A stretch of DNA of 64,000 nt from Metabacillus sp. FJAT-52054 (GCF_037201815.1 NZ_CP147407.1:3976723-4040722); one strand, 5' to 3'; numbered from the stretch's first letter, positions 1-8,407 are shown. Notes: generated by a model from the letters alone, not told the origin. Numbers and translations: made by a program.

Positions 1-250
1 ATTCGACAATCTTTGCAAACAATAAGCGATTAGTTCTGCAACTTTAGTTCTGATTATGAGGGTAGATGAGGTCTAATCTACCTATACCCAAGAAAAGGAA
101 AATAAAACTAAAACAACCTTCTTTTTACATATTTTTTCCGAAGTGATCGGATTTTTTAAGGATTGCGTTTGATTCATTTAAAGTGCATACCAAGGATAAG
201 CGGTCAGTTTGGATCGAATATTCACAGCACTCAGCGGGAAAAAAGCCATC
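1..250. other. No gene seen at the left edge
   Basis: No open frame with a ribosome binding site is visible here. A small hairpin with arms GGTAGAT and ATCTACC lies near 61-82 but has no T-run. The DNA is AT-rich and probably intergenic. Confidence 0.5.
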
Positions 251-275
251 AAAAAAGACAGGCATTAAGCCTGTC
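251..275 (-). terminator. Terminator of the rRNA methyltransferase gene
   Basis: Inverted repeat GACAGGC/GCCTGTC at 257-275. Read on the minus strand it is followed by TTTTTT (the A-run at 251-256). It lies a few bases after the stop codon of the leftward methyltransferase gene. Confidence 0.85.
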
Positions 276-280
276 CAATC

Positions 281-1474
281 TTACTTCGCCGTTACTTTTA
301 TAAAATATACTTTCAGGTAATTTCCCTGCTTGTATTGCGGACTAGTCCGAAAGTCTTTTGGCAGCTTGTAGTTTTCCAGAATGCTGTACTTTGCGTTCGA
401 TTCTTTAAAGGCTTGATCGATAAACCCTTTAAATTTCTCGTCACTCACGTTGCTCGCATTTGTTGAGGCAACAATCACACCATTTCGCGCAGTCAGACTG
501 ATTGTATCTTTCAGCAGGTTTTTATAATCCTTGGCAGCACTGAACGTATGCTTTTTGGATTTTGCGAAGCTTGGAGGGTCTAGGATCACCAGATCATAGA
601 TTTTTTCTTTCTTAGCTGCATATTTAAAATATTTAAATACATCCTCCACGATTATCTCTTGCGCTTCATGGTCAATTCCATTGATGCTGAATTGCTCAAT
701 CGTTTTCGGAAGGCTGCGGTTCGCCACATCGACACTCACCGTCTTAGAAGCCCCTCCCAGCGCAGCAAACACAGAGAATGCTCCTGTGTAGGAAAACATA
801 TTTAAAACCGTCTTATCCTTCGAATAGGCATCTCTAATCGCCTTGCGGACATCGCGCTGATCCAAAAACACCCCGACCATTGCACCTTCATTCAAATAAA
901 CCGCAAATTTTTCCCCGTTTTCTTTAACCAGAAGAGGATATGGAGCCTCCTCACCAGCAACAAAATCATCTTCTTCAATATATTGGCCTTTTTCATCAAA
1001 TCGTTTCTTTTGATAAATCCCCTTTGGACGAATTGCTTTCTGAAGGGCGGCCAGCACCTGGTCTTTAAATGCGTAAATTCCTTTGCTGTACCAATTGATG
1101 AGGCAGTAGCCTTCGAAGTAATCTATGGTTAGGCCGCCAATCCCGTCACCTTCACCGTTAAACAGGCGAAAAGCTGTAGTATCTTCACTCTTCAGCATTG
1201 AGGACCTATAGTCTGCAGCTTCCATCATTTTTTTATCAAAGAAAGGCTGGTCAATTGATTCACCTTTTTTAAAGGTTAAAATCCAGCCAATTCCTTTATT
1301 TTGTTTGCCATAATAACCTGTCCCTAAAAATGCCCCTTTTGAGTCGGTCAGAGTGAAAATCTCCCCTTCTTCTTTTAGGACACCCGGATTCGCCACTGCT
1401 TCCATTTCAACTAGGGGATACCCTTTTTGAAAGAGCTTGGCTGAAGCAGGTTTTGATTGAAGTTTTTTTTGCAA
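281..1474 (-). CDS. RlmI-like class I SAM-dependent rRNA methyltransferase (YwbD-like)
   Basis: Predicted SAM-dependent methyltransferase of the RlmI/RlmK-C family (COG1092), which makes 5-methylcytosine in 23S rRNA in E. coli; here only the family is certain. The N-terminal part resembles a PUA RNA-binding domain, and the C-terminal half is a Rossmann methyltransferase with the SAM motif NMFSYTGAFSVFAA and motif IV DLVILDPPSF. The frame is open up to an ATG at 1534, but the TTG at 1474 is preferred. It has GGAG 8 bases upstream and gives 397 residues, close to the family length as I know it, beginning MQKKLQSKP. The gene is monocistronic with its own terminator. Substrate base is inferred from family only. 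Confidence 0.85.
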   Translation of the reverse strand: MQKKLQSKPASAKLFQKGYPLVEMEAVANPGVLKEEGEIFTLTDSKGAFLGTGYYGKQNKGIGWILTFKKGESIDQPFFDKKMMEAADYRSSMLKSEDTTAFRLFNGEGDGIGGLTIDYFEGYCLINWYSKGIYAFKDQVLAALQKAIRPKGIYQKKRFDEKGQYIEEDDFVAGEEAPYPLLVKENGEKFAVYLNEGAMVGVFLDQRDVRKAIRDAYSKDKTVLNMFSYTGAFSVFAALGGASKTVSVDVANRSLPKTIEQFSINGIDHEAQEIIVEDVFKYFKYAAKKEKIYDLVILDPPSFAKSKKHTFSAAKDYKNLLKDTISLTARNGVIVASTNASNVSDEKFKGFIDQAFKESNAKYSILENYKLPKDFRTSPQYKQGNYLKVYFIKVTAK

Positions 1475-1713
1475 TGAAATCACTCCGTGTCGTGTAATAG
1501 CTTTTTCAGCTTCCCTAATTGCAAAGTATAACATATTATCCCGGGCCCGCTCTTACTGCTAAGCAATTGATGTAAATGGTAGATCATTAGACGGAAGGCT
1601 ATACATGAATGAGATGATGGAGCCTGGTGTAAATGGTAAAAATCCTAGGGTTCTGAACTTCTATTATGAAAGCAAAGCGAGAATTTCCTAGGCAATAATG
1701 TGTTTGAGAACAC

Positions 1714-1744
1714 AAATAAGGCTCCCGCCACGGGAGCCTTATTT
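1714..1744 (-). terminator. Terminator overlapping the stop codon of the ParR-like gene
   Basis: Perfect 14-bp inverted repeat (AAATAAGGCTCCCG, 3-base loop, CGGGAGCCTTATTT). Read leftward, a moderate T-rich tail follows. The stop codon at 1739-1741 lies inside the stem, so the end of the coding sequence forms half of the hairpin. Confidence 0.8.
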
Positions 1745-2329
1745 GTTCATACTCGACAGGAAATCTCCAAGAAGATCTTCTGCACTCTCTTCCTTTTCTT
1801 CTTCAGGTTCATGATTTCGAATCTGGTCTTGCATTTGATCGAAGCTGAAGCTCTCCAGATCATCATCCCCGGACTCTGCATCATCCAAGGGAAATTCCTC
1901 AGCAGGAACGGGAGTAAATGAAGGCTGCTCTTGTTCCAGCGCTGCCCCTGTCTGATCCTCAAACATAATCAGTTCATCGGGATCCAGGGTATGGCTGTTC
2001 ATGGAGGCAAGAAGCGCAGTCGCTCTCACCGGGTTGGCAAGCAGCTGGTGAATCATACTTCCGAGAAGAGCTTCTGAATGCTCATGTTTCAGCCAGTTTC
2101 TTTGTTCCTTCGTAAGCTGGCGGGGAAGGGGGATTGTGAGAGTTTGCCTTTCTTTAGAGAGGGATTCGCTCACTCCCTTCATGACAAACTCTCCAATTCT
2201 GCTTGAAAAATTGCGCTTTTCCATTTCCTTCAGCTTTGATAGCTGTTTCAGCAGGTGATCGGGAGTATCAGAGGGGACCCTGAACGTGATCGCCTGGCCC
2301 CGCTCAATACGTTTATCCGACGGTTTCAT
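1739..2329 (-). CDS. ParR-like small DNA-binding partner of the ParM-family protein
   Basis: 196-residue soluble protein directly downstream of the actin-like gene (12-base gap, RBS AGGTGATG). Residues about 12-55 (GQAITFRVPSDTPDHLLKQL and the helix after it) look like the ribbon-helix-helix domain of ParR/AlfB adaptors. Residues 60-110 are helical. The C-terminal third is very acidic (DDAESGDDDLESF) and ends in a short helix, EDLLGDFLSSM. In type II partition systems the downstream gene encodes the centromere-binding adaptor, and its C-terminus contacts the actin-like filament. Position, size and layout fit that role, but sequence similarity to known ParR proteins is weak by eye. The adaptor function is therefore an inference. 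Confidence 0.6.
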   Translation of the reverse strand: MKPSDKRIERGQAITFRVPSDTPDHLLKQLSKLKEMEKRNFSSRIGEFVMKGVSESLSKERQTLTIPLPRQLTKEQRNWLKHEHSEALLGSMIHQLLANPVRATALLASMNSHTLDPDELIMFEDQTGAALEQEQPSFTPVPAEEFPLDDAESGDDDLESFSFDQMQDQIRNHEPEEEKEESAEDLLGDFLSSMNK

Positions 2330-2341
2330 CTAGTCATCACC

Positions 2342-3526
2342 TTATTTGGATGAGGAAGCCGGCTGCTTTTCATCCCTTTTTTCTTGTTTAGCTGTTTTGC
2401 GGACAAAATCCGAAATCAGCTTATAGTAAGCATTGGACATCATCCAGATGCTTTCTTTTTCATCTTCAAAGAACTCAATATTATAGCCATCAAGATTATT
2501 ATTAAGCGCCTTAAGGTAATCCTTCAACACAGATGCCCCGCCGCCGACAAAGTAGCAGATCTCCGTTTGAGAGTTGCGCTGCCAAACATTGCGCAGGAAG
2601 CGATATTGTTTCTTCGCTAATTCTAAAAGAATACGGTCTGTAATATCATGTACGCTTGTACGGCTTCCTTTTACCATGATGTGGTTGCGGTCATTTTTGC
2701 GGGTGATGATTTCAACCACATCTCTGCGGCTATCAAGCTCCACACCATGCTTCGTAAGAATTTCTTCTCTGATTGCCTCAAGAGATTCAGAAACTCCCAA
2801 GTTAAAACCTTGCGCTTTATCATCATCCACATTACGGTTGCGGATGACAGCGATATCTGTCGAAAGGCCGCCGATGTCCTGGATGAGGATCCGCTTATCA
2901 ATCAAATCTTTATTAATAATGTTTAAGTCATTATCCATAACAAGATTGACGTACGCTGCAAATCCCTCCGGATATACTTTCACTTCATCAAACTTGATAT
3001 TAACCTTCAGCCCTTGATATTTCGGTGTTACCAGGAATTCTACCTGGTGGACAGAGCCAAGCAGCTGGGAGCGGTACCCAACATCCTTGCCTTCTTTTAC
3101 TTCTCTTAAAGGAAGACCCGTTCCAAGCGTATAATTCGCATCGATTACCTGGTTGTTTTTCTTAAAGCCTTTTTCTGATGTTCCGTTAACTGCATCAAGA
3201 GCTAATGAAGCAAACAGCATAACAAGCGTCTGATCCTCTTCGGATTTGCTGCTTCCAGGATCCAGCTCCGTGGAATTATTGCTCTTTGCTGCAAGGCTTC
3301 CTACTCGATAAATCACATTGTTTTCTTTCAGGGCAGGAGAGTGCACACGGATGTGAATGTTCTCCAGCGGGTCTTTTTCATTTAATTCTTCAATTCCAAT
3401 AACCGGACGATCTTCTAAATCTCTTGCAATTACATTTGGTATGTATAGTTCTGAGTCTAGTTTTCCGAACAATGCTTTAACTGCGTCGTTCCCGACATCG
3501 ACTGCTGCAATTCTTGAAAGATTCAT
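2342..3526 (-). CDS. ParM/StbA-family actin-like ATPase
   Basis: 394-residue member of the actin/Hsp70 ATPase superfamily, closest by motif to plasmid ParM/Alp filaments. Visible nucleotide-binding motifs are phosphate-1 near the N-terminus (AAVDVGNDAVKALFG), phosphate-2 (QDIGGLSTDIAVI, about residue 215) and the adenosine motif (YFVGGGASVLKDYL, about residue 325). It has no membrane segment. The C-terminal tail is charged (KQEKRDEKQPASSSK). ATG 3526 is preferred over TTG 3532 because its spacing from AAGGGAAAG is better. It is first in a two-gene operon with a ParR-like gene, and a hexamer cluster lies just upstream. Such proteins form ATP-dependent filaments that push DNA apart. Whether this copy segregates anything from the chromosome is unknown. 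Confidence 0.8.
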   Translation of the reverse strand: MNLSRIAAVDVGNDAVKALFGKLDSELYIPNVIARDLEDRPVIGIEELNEKDPLENIHIRVHSPALKENNVIYRVGSLAAKSNNSTELDPGSSKSEEDQTLVMLFASLALDAVNGTSEKGFKKNNQVIDANYTLGTGLPLREVKEGKDVGYRSQLLGSVHQVEFLVTPKYQGLKVNIKFDEVKVYPEGFAAYVNLVMDNDLNIINKDLIDKRILIQDIGGLSTDIAVIRNRNVDDDKAQGFNLGVSESLEAIREEILTKHGVELDSRRDVVEIITRKNDRNHIMVKGSRTSVHDITDRILLELAKKQYRFLRNVWQRNSQTEICYFVGGGASVLKDYLKALNNNLDGYNIEFFEDEKESIWMMSNAYYKLISDFVRKTAKQEKRDEKQPASSSK

Positions 3527-3639
3527 AGTCAACTTTCCCTTCTTATTAAAGTTCCATATACCATTCGCTTACATGGTCTACTTTAAAGGTAATACATAAA
3601 AGGCTTTCTTTCAATACAGGTTTTAACGTTTTCATTTTT

Positions 3640-3803
3640 GTATACATGCAGACATTTCCGTACACAAAACTACTTAATTTGTAAACAAGTATACTTTATT
3701 GTACACATACCGTTAAATCAACATGTGTACTTGTTTGTTTACTTGTATACATTAAAGTGTACAAAAGAAAACAATTTGTATACAAGTAAACAATAGTGTA
3801 AAC
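3640..3803. repeat. parC-like cluster of 12 near-palindromic hexamers
   Basis: Twelve copies of a GTNNAC-type core (GTATAC, GTACAC, GTGTAC, GTAAAC, GTTTAC), usually flanked as TTGTATACAA. Copies begin at 3640, 3660, 3681, 3689, 3701, 3725, 3737, 3745, 3757, 3778, 3786 and 3798. The block is AT-rich, has no ORF, and sits upstream of the ParM-like gene where a type II parC centromere/operator would be. Binding of the ParR-like protein, both for segregation and autoregulation, is inferred. From 3804 to 4084 I see nothing further except AT-rich DNA. Confidence 0.65.
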
Positions 3804-4084
3804 ATCATGTTTTTTCCAAAAAAAGTGAATTAAAAACTCTTTTTAGGCACTATATATTTATGCCAAAAAGATATAAATGTCTATATTTGTAAATTTCACA
3901 GAGAGCGCGACGCATCAAAATCTGGAAAATACTGAACGATCGAAAACGTTTCTGGATAAGAAGGGTAAATAGAAGATAAAGAGGTAGAAAGAAAAGAGGA
4001 AAATCCAATAATGGGCAAAACTTGAAAGATATGATAGAAAACTGTCGAAAATGAGGGAGAAGAGTCGGCAGCAGCAGTAAAATC

Positions 4085-4118
4085 TAAAAAAAACGAAGGC
4101 GCCTTAACAGCCTTCGTT
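4085..4118 (-). terminator. Terminator of the DUF2252 gene
   Basis: Stem AACGAAGGC/GCCTTCGTT (4092-4100 and 4110-4118) followed on the minus strand by a run of seven T. It lies 7 bases after the DUF2252 stop codon. Confidence 0.85.
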
Positions 4119-4125
4119 CCTAAAA

Positions 4126-5460
4126 TTAGAATGTATTTACCCATTCACAAAAGAGGGCATAGTCCGCATTCACCCGTCTTTTATAGGTCATGGCAGTAAA
4201 TGAGAGCTGATCCGTAAACCTGCCGGTATCAGAGCCAATCGCTTTGGCAATCTCGATCTCACTGTGATGGCGAATGAAAGAATCATCCAGATCTGCATCC
4301 GCTCTGGCATGAATTTTTGCTGTAATTCTTCCCATTGTATCCAGGGCTTCATCCAAAGCCTGAGGGCCCTCGATGTGTTTAGCTTTCAGCTTCTTTTTAA
4401 CAGGAGAGCGTTCACGAATATAGAAATGGCGGCCATCCATCGTAACATACCCTAAAAACGGATCCTCGTGATGATGCATCGCCTTTTGTGTAGCAATGAC
4501 TCTCTCACCCTGATGGAAATGTTCCTGCCAAAATTCGTTTCCTGCCGGAAGGAAGAACCCGGGAATTGGAGCACGAACCTCTTTTACCTCTAAAACCAGG
4601 TCATCTAAGTCCTGCTCACCTTTTTCCCCTTCTATCAGCACATAGAAGCGGTCGAGTCCGATTGAAGCTGTACCTGACCCATGTTTTCGTGCTATATCTT
4701 TAATATGATAGAATGCTAAATCCTTCTGGTCTGCTTCATCGAGCGTTCGGATGTAATCCTCCCACACATTTTGAATCATTACCCGTTCAGCTTCATTTGC
4801 TGACACAATCTCCTCAGACCACTTAAACTGTCTAATGCCATCCCCATTCATTTCAGTAAAATCATCAAGTAATTTATTCATTCGTCTTTTCTTGAGCTTT
4901 TTCAGCAATTTACGAACCGGATTTTTCGTGTTATCTGCCGTAAAGTAGAGGGTCACAGGATCATCTTTGCCTTTTGCGAATCGTTTCATCTGCTGGCAGT
5001 ATGCGTGTAAGTAAGTTCGTATCCGCTCTTCCTGCTCCTGATCATCGTACCCCTCGGCTTCACAAAACAAGGCTATGCTGACCGACATCCGAAGCACGTC
5101 ATATAAATAAGAACCCATTGTCCCCTCATCAAAATCGTTTACATCGAAAACAAAGTCACCCTTCTCATTCTGAAAGGCACCGAAATTCTCAATATGCAGA
5201 TCCCCCTGGATCCAAATTGGTTTGTCTTCCGGGGTGTGAAAAGAAAAAGGGATTTTCGTTACATCAAAATAAAATAAATAAGCACTGCCTCTGTAAAAAC
5301 GAAATGGGCTCTCTGCCATTTTCCGATATTTTTCTACTCTCATTTCATGGGTCAGTCCCATTATTTCCCCATCAAATTCATTTAAAATCGTATCGATTGT
5401 TTGATAGCGCAGCTTTCTTCTCGTGGCATTTGCACGATCCGCAATATTTTCCATGTTCAT
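4126..5460 (-). CDS. DUF2252 family protein (kinase-like fold)
   Basis: 444-residue cytosolic protein of the DUF2252 family, whose function is not established. The region GDLHIENFGAF followed by VFDVNDFDE (about residues 85-115) resembles the catalytic loop and metal-binding Asp of aminoglycoside-phosphotransferase-like kinases (pattern GDxHxxN...D). A phosphotransferase activity is therefore plausible but unproven. The start ATG 5460 has GTGAGG upstream; an in-frame ATG six bases later is an alternative. The gene stands alone with its own terminator and is convergent to the leftward end of the partition-like region. Confidence 0.8.
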   Translation of the reverse strand: MNMENIADRANATRRKLRYQTIDTILNEFDGEIMGLTHEMRVEKYRKMAESPFRFYRGSAYLFYFDVTKIPFSFHTPEDKPIWIQGDLHIENFGAFQNEKGDFVFDVNDFDEGTMGSYLYDVLRMSVSIALFCEAEGYDDQEQEERIRTYLHAYCQQMKRFAKGKDDPVTLYFTADNTKNPVRKLLKKLKKRRMNKLLDDFTEMNGDGIRQFKWSEEIVSANEAERVMIQNVWEDYIRTLDEADQKDLAFYHIKDIARKHGSGTASIGLDRFYVLIEGEKGEQDLDDLVLEVKEVRAPIPGFFLPAGNEFWQEHFHQGERVIATQKAMHHHEDPFLGYVTMDGRHFYIRERSPVKKKLKAKHIEGPQALDEALDTMGRITAKIHARADADLDDSFIRHHSEIEIAKAIGSDTGRFTDQLSFTAMTYKRRVNADYALFCEWVNTF

Positions 5461-5665
5461 TTTTCCTCACCGCTTTCCAATCATTATAATGCGAAACGTT
5501 TAATAGCAGATTTTCATTGAGCAGCTGAAAGAATCGAGATTTCCATTGCGGTAAATGCAGGACAAATTTAGTATATTCCTATTTTTTTAATCCTGCAAAA
5601 ACCTTTGTGAAGAAGGAAGCGATCTTTGCTAAGATGAAAGAAGAATGGAAAAGAGGGTGAAGAAC

Positions 5666-6550
5666 ATGGATATCAAGCATCTGCAATATTTTATTGAAGT
5701 CGTTAAATTTAAAAGCTTTACTCGAGCGGCCAATCACTTGTTCATCACCCAGCCAACCATCAGCAAGATGATCAAAAATCTTGAGGAGGATTTGGGGGTC
5801 ACGCTATTTGAGCGTTCCCGCAAAAAACTCGTTTTGACGGATGCCGGTCAGGTCATTTATGAGCAGGCGAAGTCGATTGATCAAGCTTTCCGCAATCTTC
5901 AGCTGGAGCTTGATGATTTGCTTAACCTGAAAAAAGGAGTCATCCGGCTCGGCCTCCCACCTATTATTGACACCGGCTTTTTTCCAAAAATGATCGGATC
6001 TTTTCATGAAAAATACCCGAATATCACCTTCCATCTTGTGGAGGATGGCTCTAAAAAAATCGAAGAAGAGGTAGCAGGCGGAGGTCTTCATGCGGGGGTC
6101 GTTGTCCTGCCGGCTAAGGAAGATGAATTTGAGTGTCTATCCTATATGAGAGAGGATTTCCGGGTCGTTCTGCACCCGGATCACCCTCTCGCTGCCAGGG
6201 ATGAAATTGAGCTTTCAGAGCTTGCATTTGAACCCTTTATCCTTTTTAATAAGGACTTTGTTCTTCATGACCGCATCCTTTCTGCATGCAATCGTGCGGG
6301 CTTCCATCCAAAAGTTGTATCTGAGAGCTCCCAGTGGGAGTTTATTGAGGAGATGGCTGCCTGCAAGCTTGGAGTTGCCTTATTTCCCGAGAGTATTTGC
6401 TGTCACCTCTCAAATAAAGTACGTTCTGTAAGGATCGTAAACCCATCAATGGGCTGGCACCTTGCAGTTATTTGGAGAAAAGACCACTATCTCCCCTATG
6501 CAGCAAGAGAATGGCTGCAATACGCCCAGAAGCAACTAAATCAGCATTAA
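5666..6550 (+). CDS. LysR-family regulator, CidR (YwbI)-like
   Basis: LysR-type transcription factor of 294 residues. The N-terminal winged helix is clear (HLQYFIEVVKFKSFTRAA, TQPTISKMIKNLEEDLG), followed by a periplasmic-binding-like effector domain. The overall pattern recalls B. subtilis CidR/YwbI, which controls cidAB-type holin/antiholin genes under carbon overflow. No cidAB genes are nearby, so the target is unknown. An ATG exists at 5645, but ATG 5666 is preferred because GAGGGTGA sits at the right distance. A hairpin terminator follows directly, so it is probably monocistronic. Confidence 0.8.
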   Translation: MDIKHLQYFIEVVKFKSFTRAANHLFITQPTISKMIKNLEEDLGVTLFERSRKKLVLTDAGQVIYEQAKSIDQAFRNLQLELDDLLNLKKGVIRLGLPPIIDTGFFPKMIGSFHEKYPNITFHLVEDGSKKIEEEVAGGGLHAGVVVLPAKEDEFECLSYMREDFRVVLHPDHPLAARDEIELSELAFEPFILFNKDFVLHDRILSACNRAGFHPKVVSESSQWEFIEEMAACKLGVALFPESICCHLSNKVRSVRIVNPSMGWHLAVIWRKDHYLPYAAREWLQYAQKQLNQH

Positions 6551-6554
6551 GTTT

Positions 6555-6587
6555 GCGGTTCCTCGACTAAAAAGAGGGCCGCTTTTT
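6555..6587 (+). terminator. Terminator of the LysR gene
   Basis: Stem GCGGTTCCTC/GAGGGCCGC with a 9-base loop, followed by TTTTT at 6583-6587. Confidence 0.8.
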
Positions 6588-6724
6588 CTTACAGCCAAAT
6601 CGAAGCGTTTACATAGACAAACTGAATAGTCAGAATAAAAAATAACCATTTTACTTACAATTTTTCTCATACTACACTAGCCGTATAACCAACCGAGTGC
6701 TTTAGACGGAAAGGATCTGACGAC

Positions 6725-7243
6725 ATGGAAGCAAAACGAGCGAAAGAAAGCCGCATTGTGAATACAGATCAAGTATTAACGTGTGATTTAAATAATTACA
6801 ACACGTTATTCGGCGGCGTACTGATGAAAAAGCTGGATAGCTGTGCCACCTTATCTGCGAGACGGCACGCGCGGGCAAAAGAGTGTGTGACAGCCTCAAC
6901 CGACTCGATCGATTTTCTATGCCCGATTCATCAAACCGATTCGGTCTGTATTGAGTCCTTTGTTTCTTATACGGGAAAAACATCAATGGAAATCTTCTGC
7001 AAGGTCATTGCCGAGGATATGATTAAAGGCGAACGCCGGATCGCAGCGACTGCGTTTCTAACCTTCGTTGCATTGGATGAAAATAAGCGCCCCCTTGAAG
7101 TACCTGCTGTAATTCCTGAAACAGAAGAAGAGACTTTCCTGTATGAAACCGCGAATGAACGGGCTGAAATGAGAAAGCATAGAAGAACGAAGAGCAAGGA
7201 GCTTGCGAAAAATATTACCCTTAGCAAGCCATGGGATCATTAA
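6725..7243 (+). CDS. Acyl-CoA thioesterase, YkhA-like hotdog protein
   Basis: 172-residue hotdog-fold acyl-CoA hydrolase. The family signature is seen as NNYNTLFGGVLMKKLDSCA (Asn and Asp in the usual catalytic region) followed by a central helix and a strand ending FLTFVALDENKRPLEVP. The family hydrolyses medium- and long-chain acyl-CoA in the cytosol. The basic C-terminal tail (RKHRRTKSKELAKN) is typical of YkhA homologues. RBS GGAAAGGA lies before ATG 6725. A small protein of unknown function follows 22 bases later and may be cotranscribed. Confidence 0.88.
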   Translation: MEAKRAKESRIVNTDQVLTCDLNNYNTLFGGVLMKKLDSCATLSARRHARAKECVTASTDSIDFLCPIHQTDSVCIESFVSYTGKTSMEIFCKVIAEDMIKGERRIAATAFLTFVALDENKRPLEVPAVIPETEEETFLYETANERAEMRKHRRTKSKELAKNITLSKPWDH

Positions 7244-7265
7244 TTTCAGAAAGGCAGGGATTCGA

Positions 7266-7634
7266 ATGGTAGCCATTTCGAGCATAGAGCAATTAAAGAC
7301 GCTGCAGGCAGATCTTGAAAAATTGAAAGAAGTGCACCCAGGACTTTTCACGCAGTGGATCCATCTTGTGAACTTAACAAGGCAGCTTCAATTTAAGCAT
7401 CATTTTATGGGGAGCCTTTTGCTGGATGAAGAGCCAGGCAGATATTTTCCGACCAGTGCCAAAAAATCAGTCATACTCCTTTATCAAAAAGAGGCCGAGA
7501 AGCTAAAGGATGATCCTGATTTTCCAGAATTAAAAAGAATCCTCTCTCATTATCATGATACCGGCTTTTCAAAAATAAGCCGCTTATCCTTAGGACATCC
7601 GCCCGAATCACTTGTAGGCGTTTCAATCGCATAA
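7266..7634 (+). CDS. Hypothetical 122-residue cytosolic protein
   Basis: I do not recognise this family. The start ATG 7266 has GAAAGGCAGGG upstream, giving MVAISSIEQLKTLQADL. The frame is open further upstream but that part overlaps the thioesterase gene. The protein is mostly helical, with a Leu-rich N-terminal helix, and has no signal peptide or membrane segment. It ends just before a hairpin terminator, so it looks like the last gene of a thioesterase operon. Confidence 0.65.
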   Translation: MVAISSIEQLKTLQADLEKLKEVHPGLFTQWIHLVNLTRQLQFKHHFMGSLLLDEEPGRYFPTSAKKSVILLYQKEAEKLKDDPDFPELKRILSHYHDTGFSKISRLSLGHPPESLVGVSIA

Positions 7635-7641
7635 GTCAATG

Positions 7642-7673
7642 AATCCTGTGTTTTTAAGGCACAGGATTTTTTC
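7642..7673 (+). terminator. Terminator after the thioesterase operon
   Basis: Stem AATCCTGTG/CACAGGATT with a 9-base loop followed by TTTTTT. Confidence 0.85.
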
Positions 7674-7751
7674 TTTTGATTTCCTATTGATTTTCATTGT
7701 AAATCCAGATATTCTTCACCTATATGGTAATAAATTGATGGAGGAATTACA

Positions 7752-7895
7752 GTGGAAAGAACGTTTCGCACAGCTGCAGATTTAGTATACAAACAGCCTG
7801 AATTTATTCGATATAGCCTATTTATCATCCTTGGAGCAGCCATCTTAATGAGCGGTTATGGCCTTGGATGCTTGGCGGGAATTCTGCTTTTCTAA
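7752..7895 (+). CDS. Small single-span membrane protein (47 aa)
   Basis: Short ORF beginning at GTG 7752 with GGAGG seven bases upstream and encoding 47 residues. The first 20 residues are polar (ERTFRTAADLVYKQPEFIRY). The rest is a hydrophobic helix (SLFIILGAAILMSGYGLGC and onward). It lies between a terminator and the DinB gene, and its stop is about 20 bases upstream of the DinB start region. I do not recognise it. The RBS and compact hydrophobic design make it likely to be real. Confidence 0.6.
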   Translation: MERTFRTAADLVYKQPEFIRYSLFIILGAAILMSGYGLGCLAGILLF

Positions 7896-7917
7896 ATTGG
7901 ATGGAGAGTGATAGAAA

Positions 7918-8373
7918 ATTCTTGAGCTTGCGCGTATCGCAGATCAGCAAGAGAAGGCATTCAAAGGAAGCGCCTGGCATGGGCCTTCATTATTGGAAGC
8001 GCTGGAGGATGTTGATTTTGCTAAAGCTTATAAACACCCTTTGCCTGGCGCACACTCGATTTGGGAAATTGTTCTTCATGTGGCGTCAACAAATGAAACC
8101 GTCACGAAGAGATTGCATGGAGCCCCTGCCACTATGACACCTGAGGAGGACTGGCCGTCTATTGAAACCGCCGATGCCGGCAGCTGGCAAGCCGCTCTTG
8201 ACCGGTTAAGCCAGTCCCACGAGAAGCTTATTGAAGCACTTAAGACAGTAAGTGAGGATCGCTTGGATGATCCCATTATTGAAGAATTTTCACCTGTTTA
8301 TATTACGGTTCATGGCAATATCCAGCATGTAATCTACCATGCTGGTCAAATCATGCTCCTTAAAAAGCAATAG
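7918..8373 (+). CDS. DinB family protein, start codon unclear
   Basis: DinB/YfiT-like four-helix bundle (about 151 residues) with the usual His positions in HSIWEIVLHVAST and in GNIQHVIYHAGQIMLL, which would bind a metal. The homologous frame continues upstream of the first usable TTG (7993) back to an in-frame TAG at 7912, so the first helix would be lost with that start. A GTG at 7908 with GGAGAG upstream reads MIEN then stops. A one-base deletion or two-base insertion in the A-run at 7915-7918 would join it to LELARIADQQ. Otherwise ATT 7918 is the start. Function of the family (damage- or thiol-linked) is not settled for this member. Confidence 0.7.
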   Translation: MLELARIADQQEKAFKGSAWHGPSLLEALEDVDFAKAYKHPLPGAHSIWEIVLHVASTNETVTKRLHGAPATMTPEEDWPSIETADAGSWQAALDRLSQSHEKLIEALKTVSEDRLDDPIIEEFSPVYITVHGNIQHVIYHAGQIMLLKKQ

Positions 8374-8407
8374 AGCCCCTTCCGAATTCGGAAGGAGCTC
8401 TTTTTTT
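8373..8407 (+). terminator. Terminator of the DinB gene
   Basis: Inverted repeat CCTTCCGAATTCGGAAGG extended by GAGC/GCTC and followed by seven T. It sits between convergent genes and touches the end of the permease gene. Confidence 0.85.

Noticed and set aside
3640..3803. Hexamer cluster considered as a replication origin with iterons
   Set aside because: No replication initiator gene, DnaA boxes or repeat regularity nearby; the neighbouring ParM-like gene fits a centromere better.
3896..4144. 82-codon minus-strand frame between the parC-like site and the DUF2252 gene
   Set aside because: It overlaps a terminator and the end of the real gene; composition is low-complexity Ser/Phe with no RBS.
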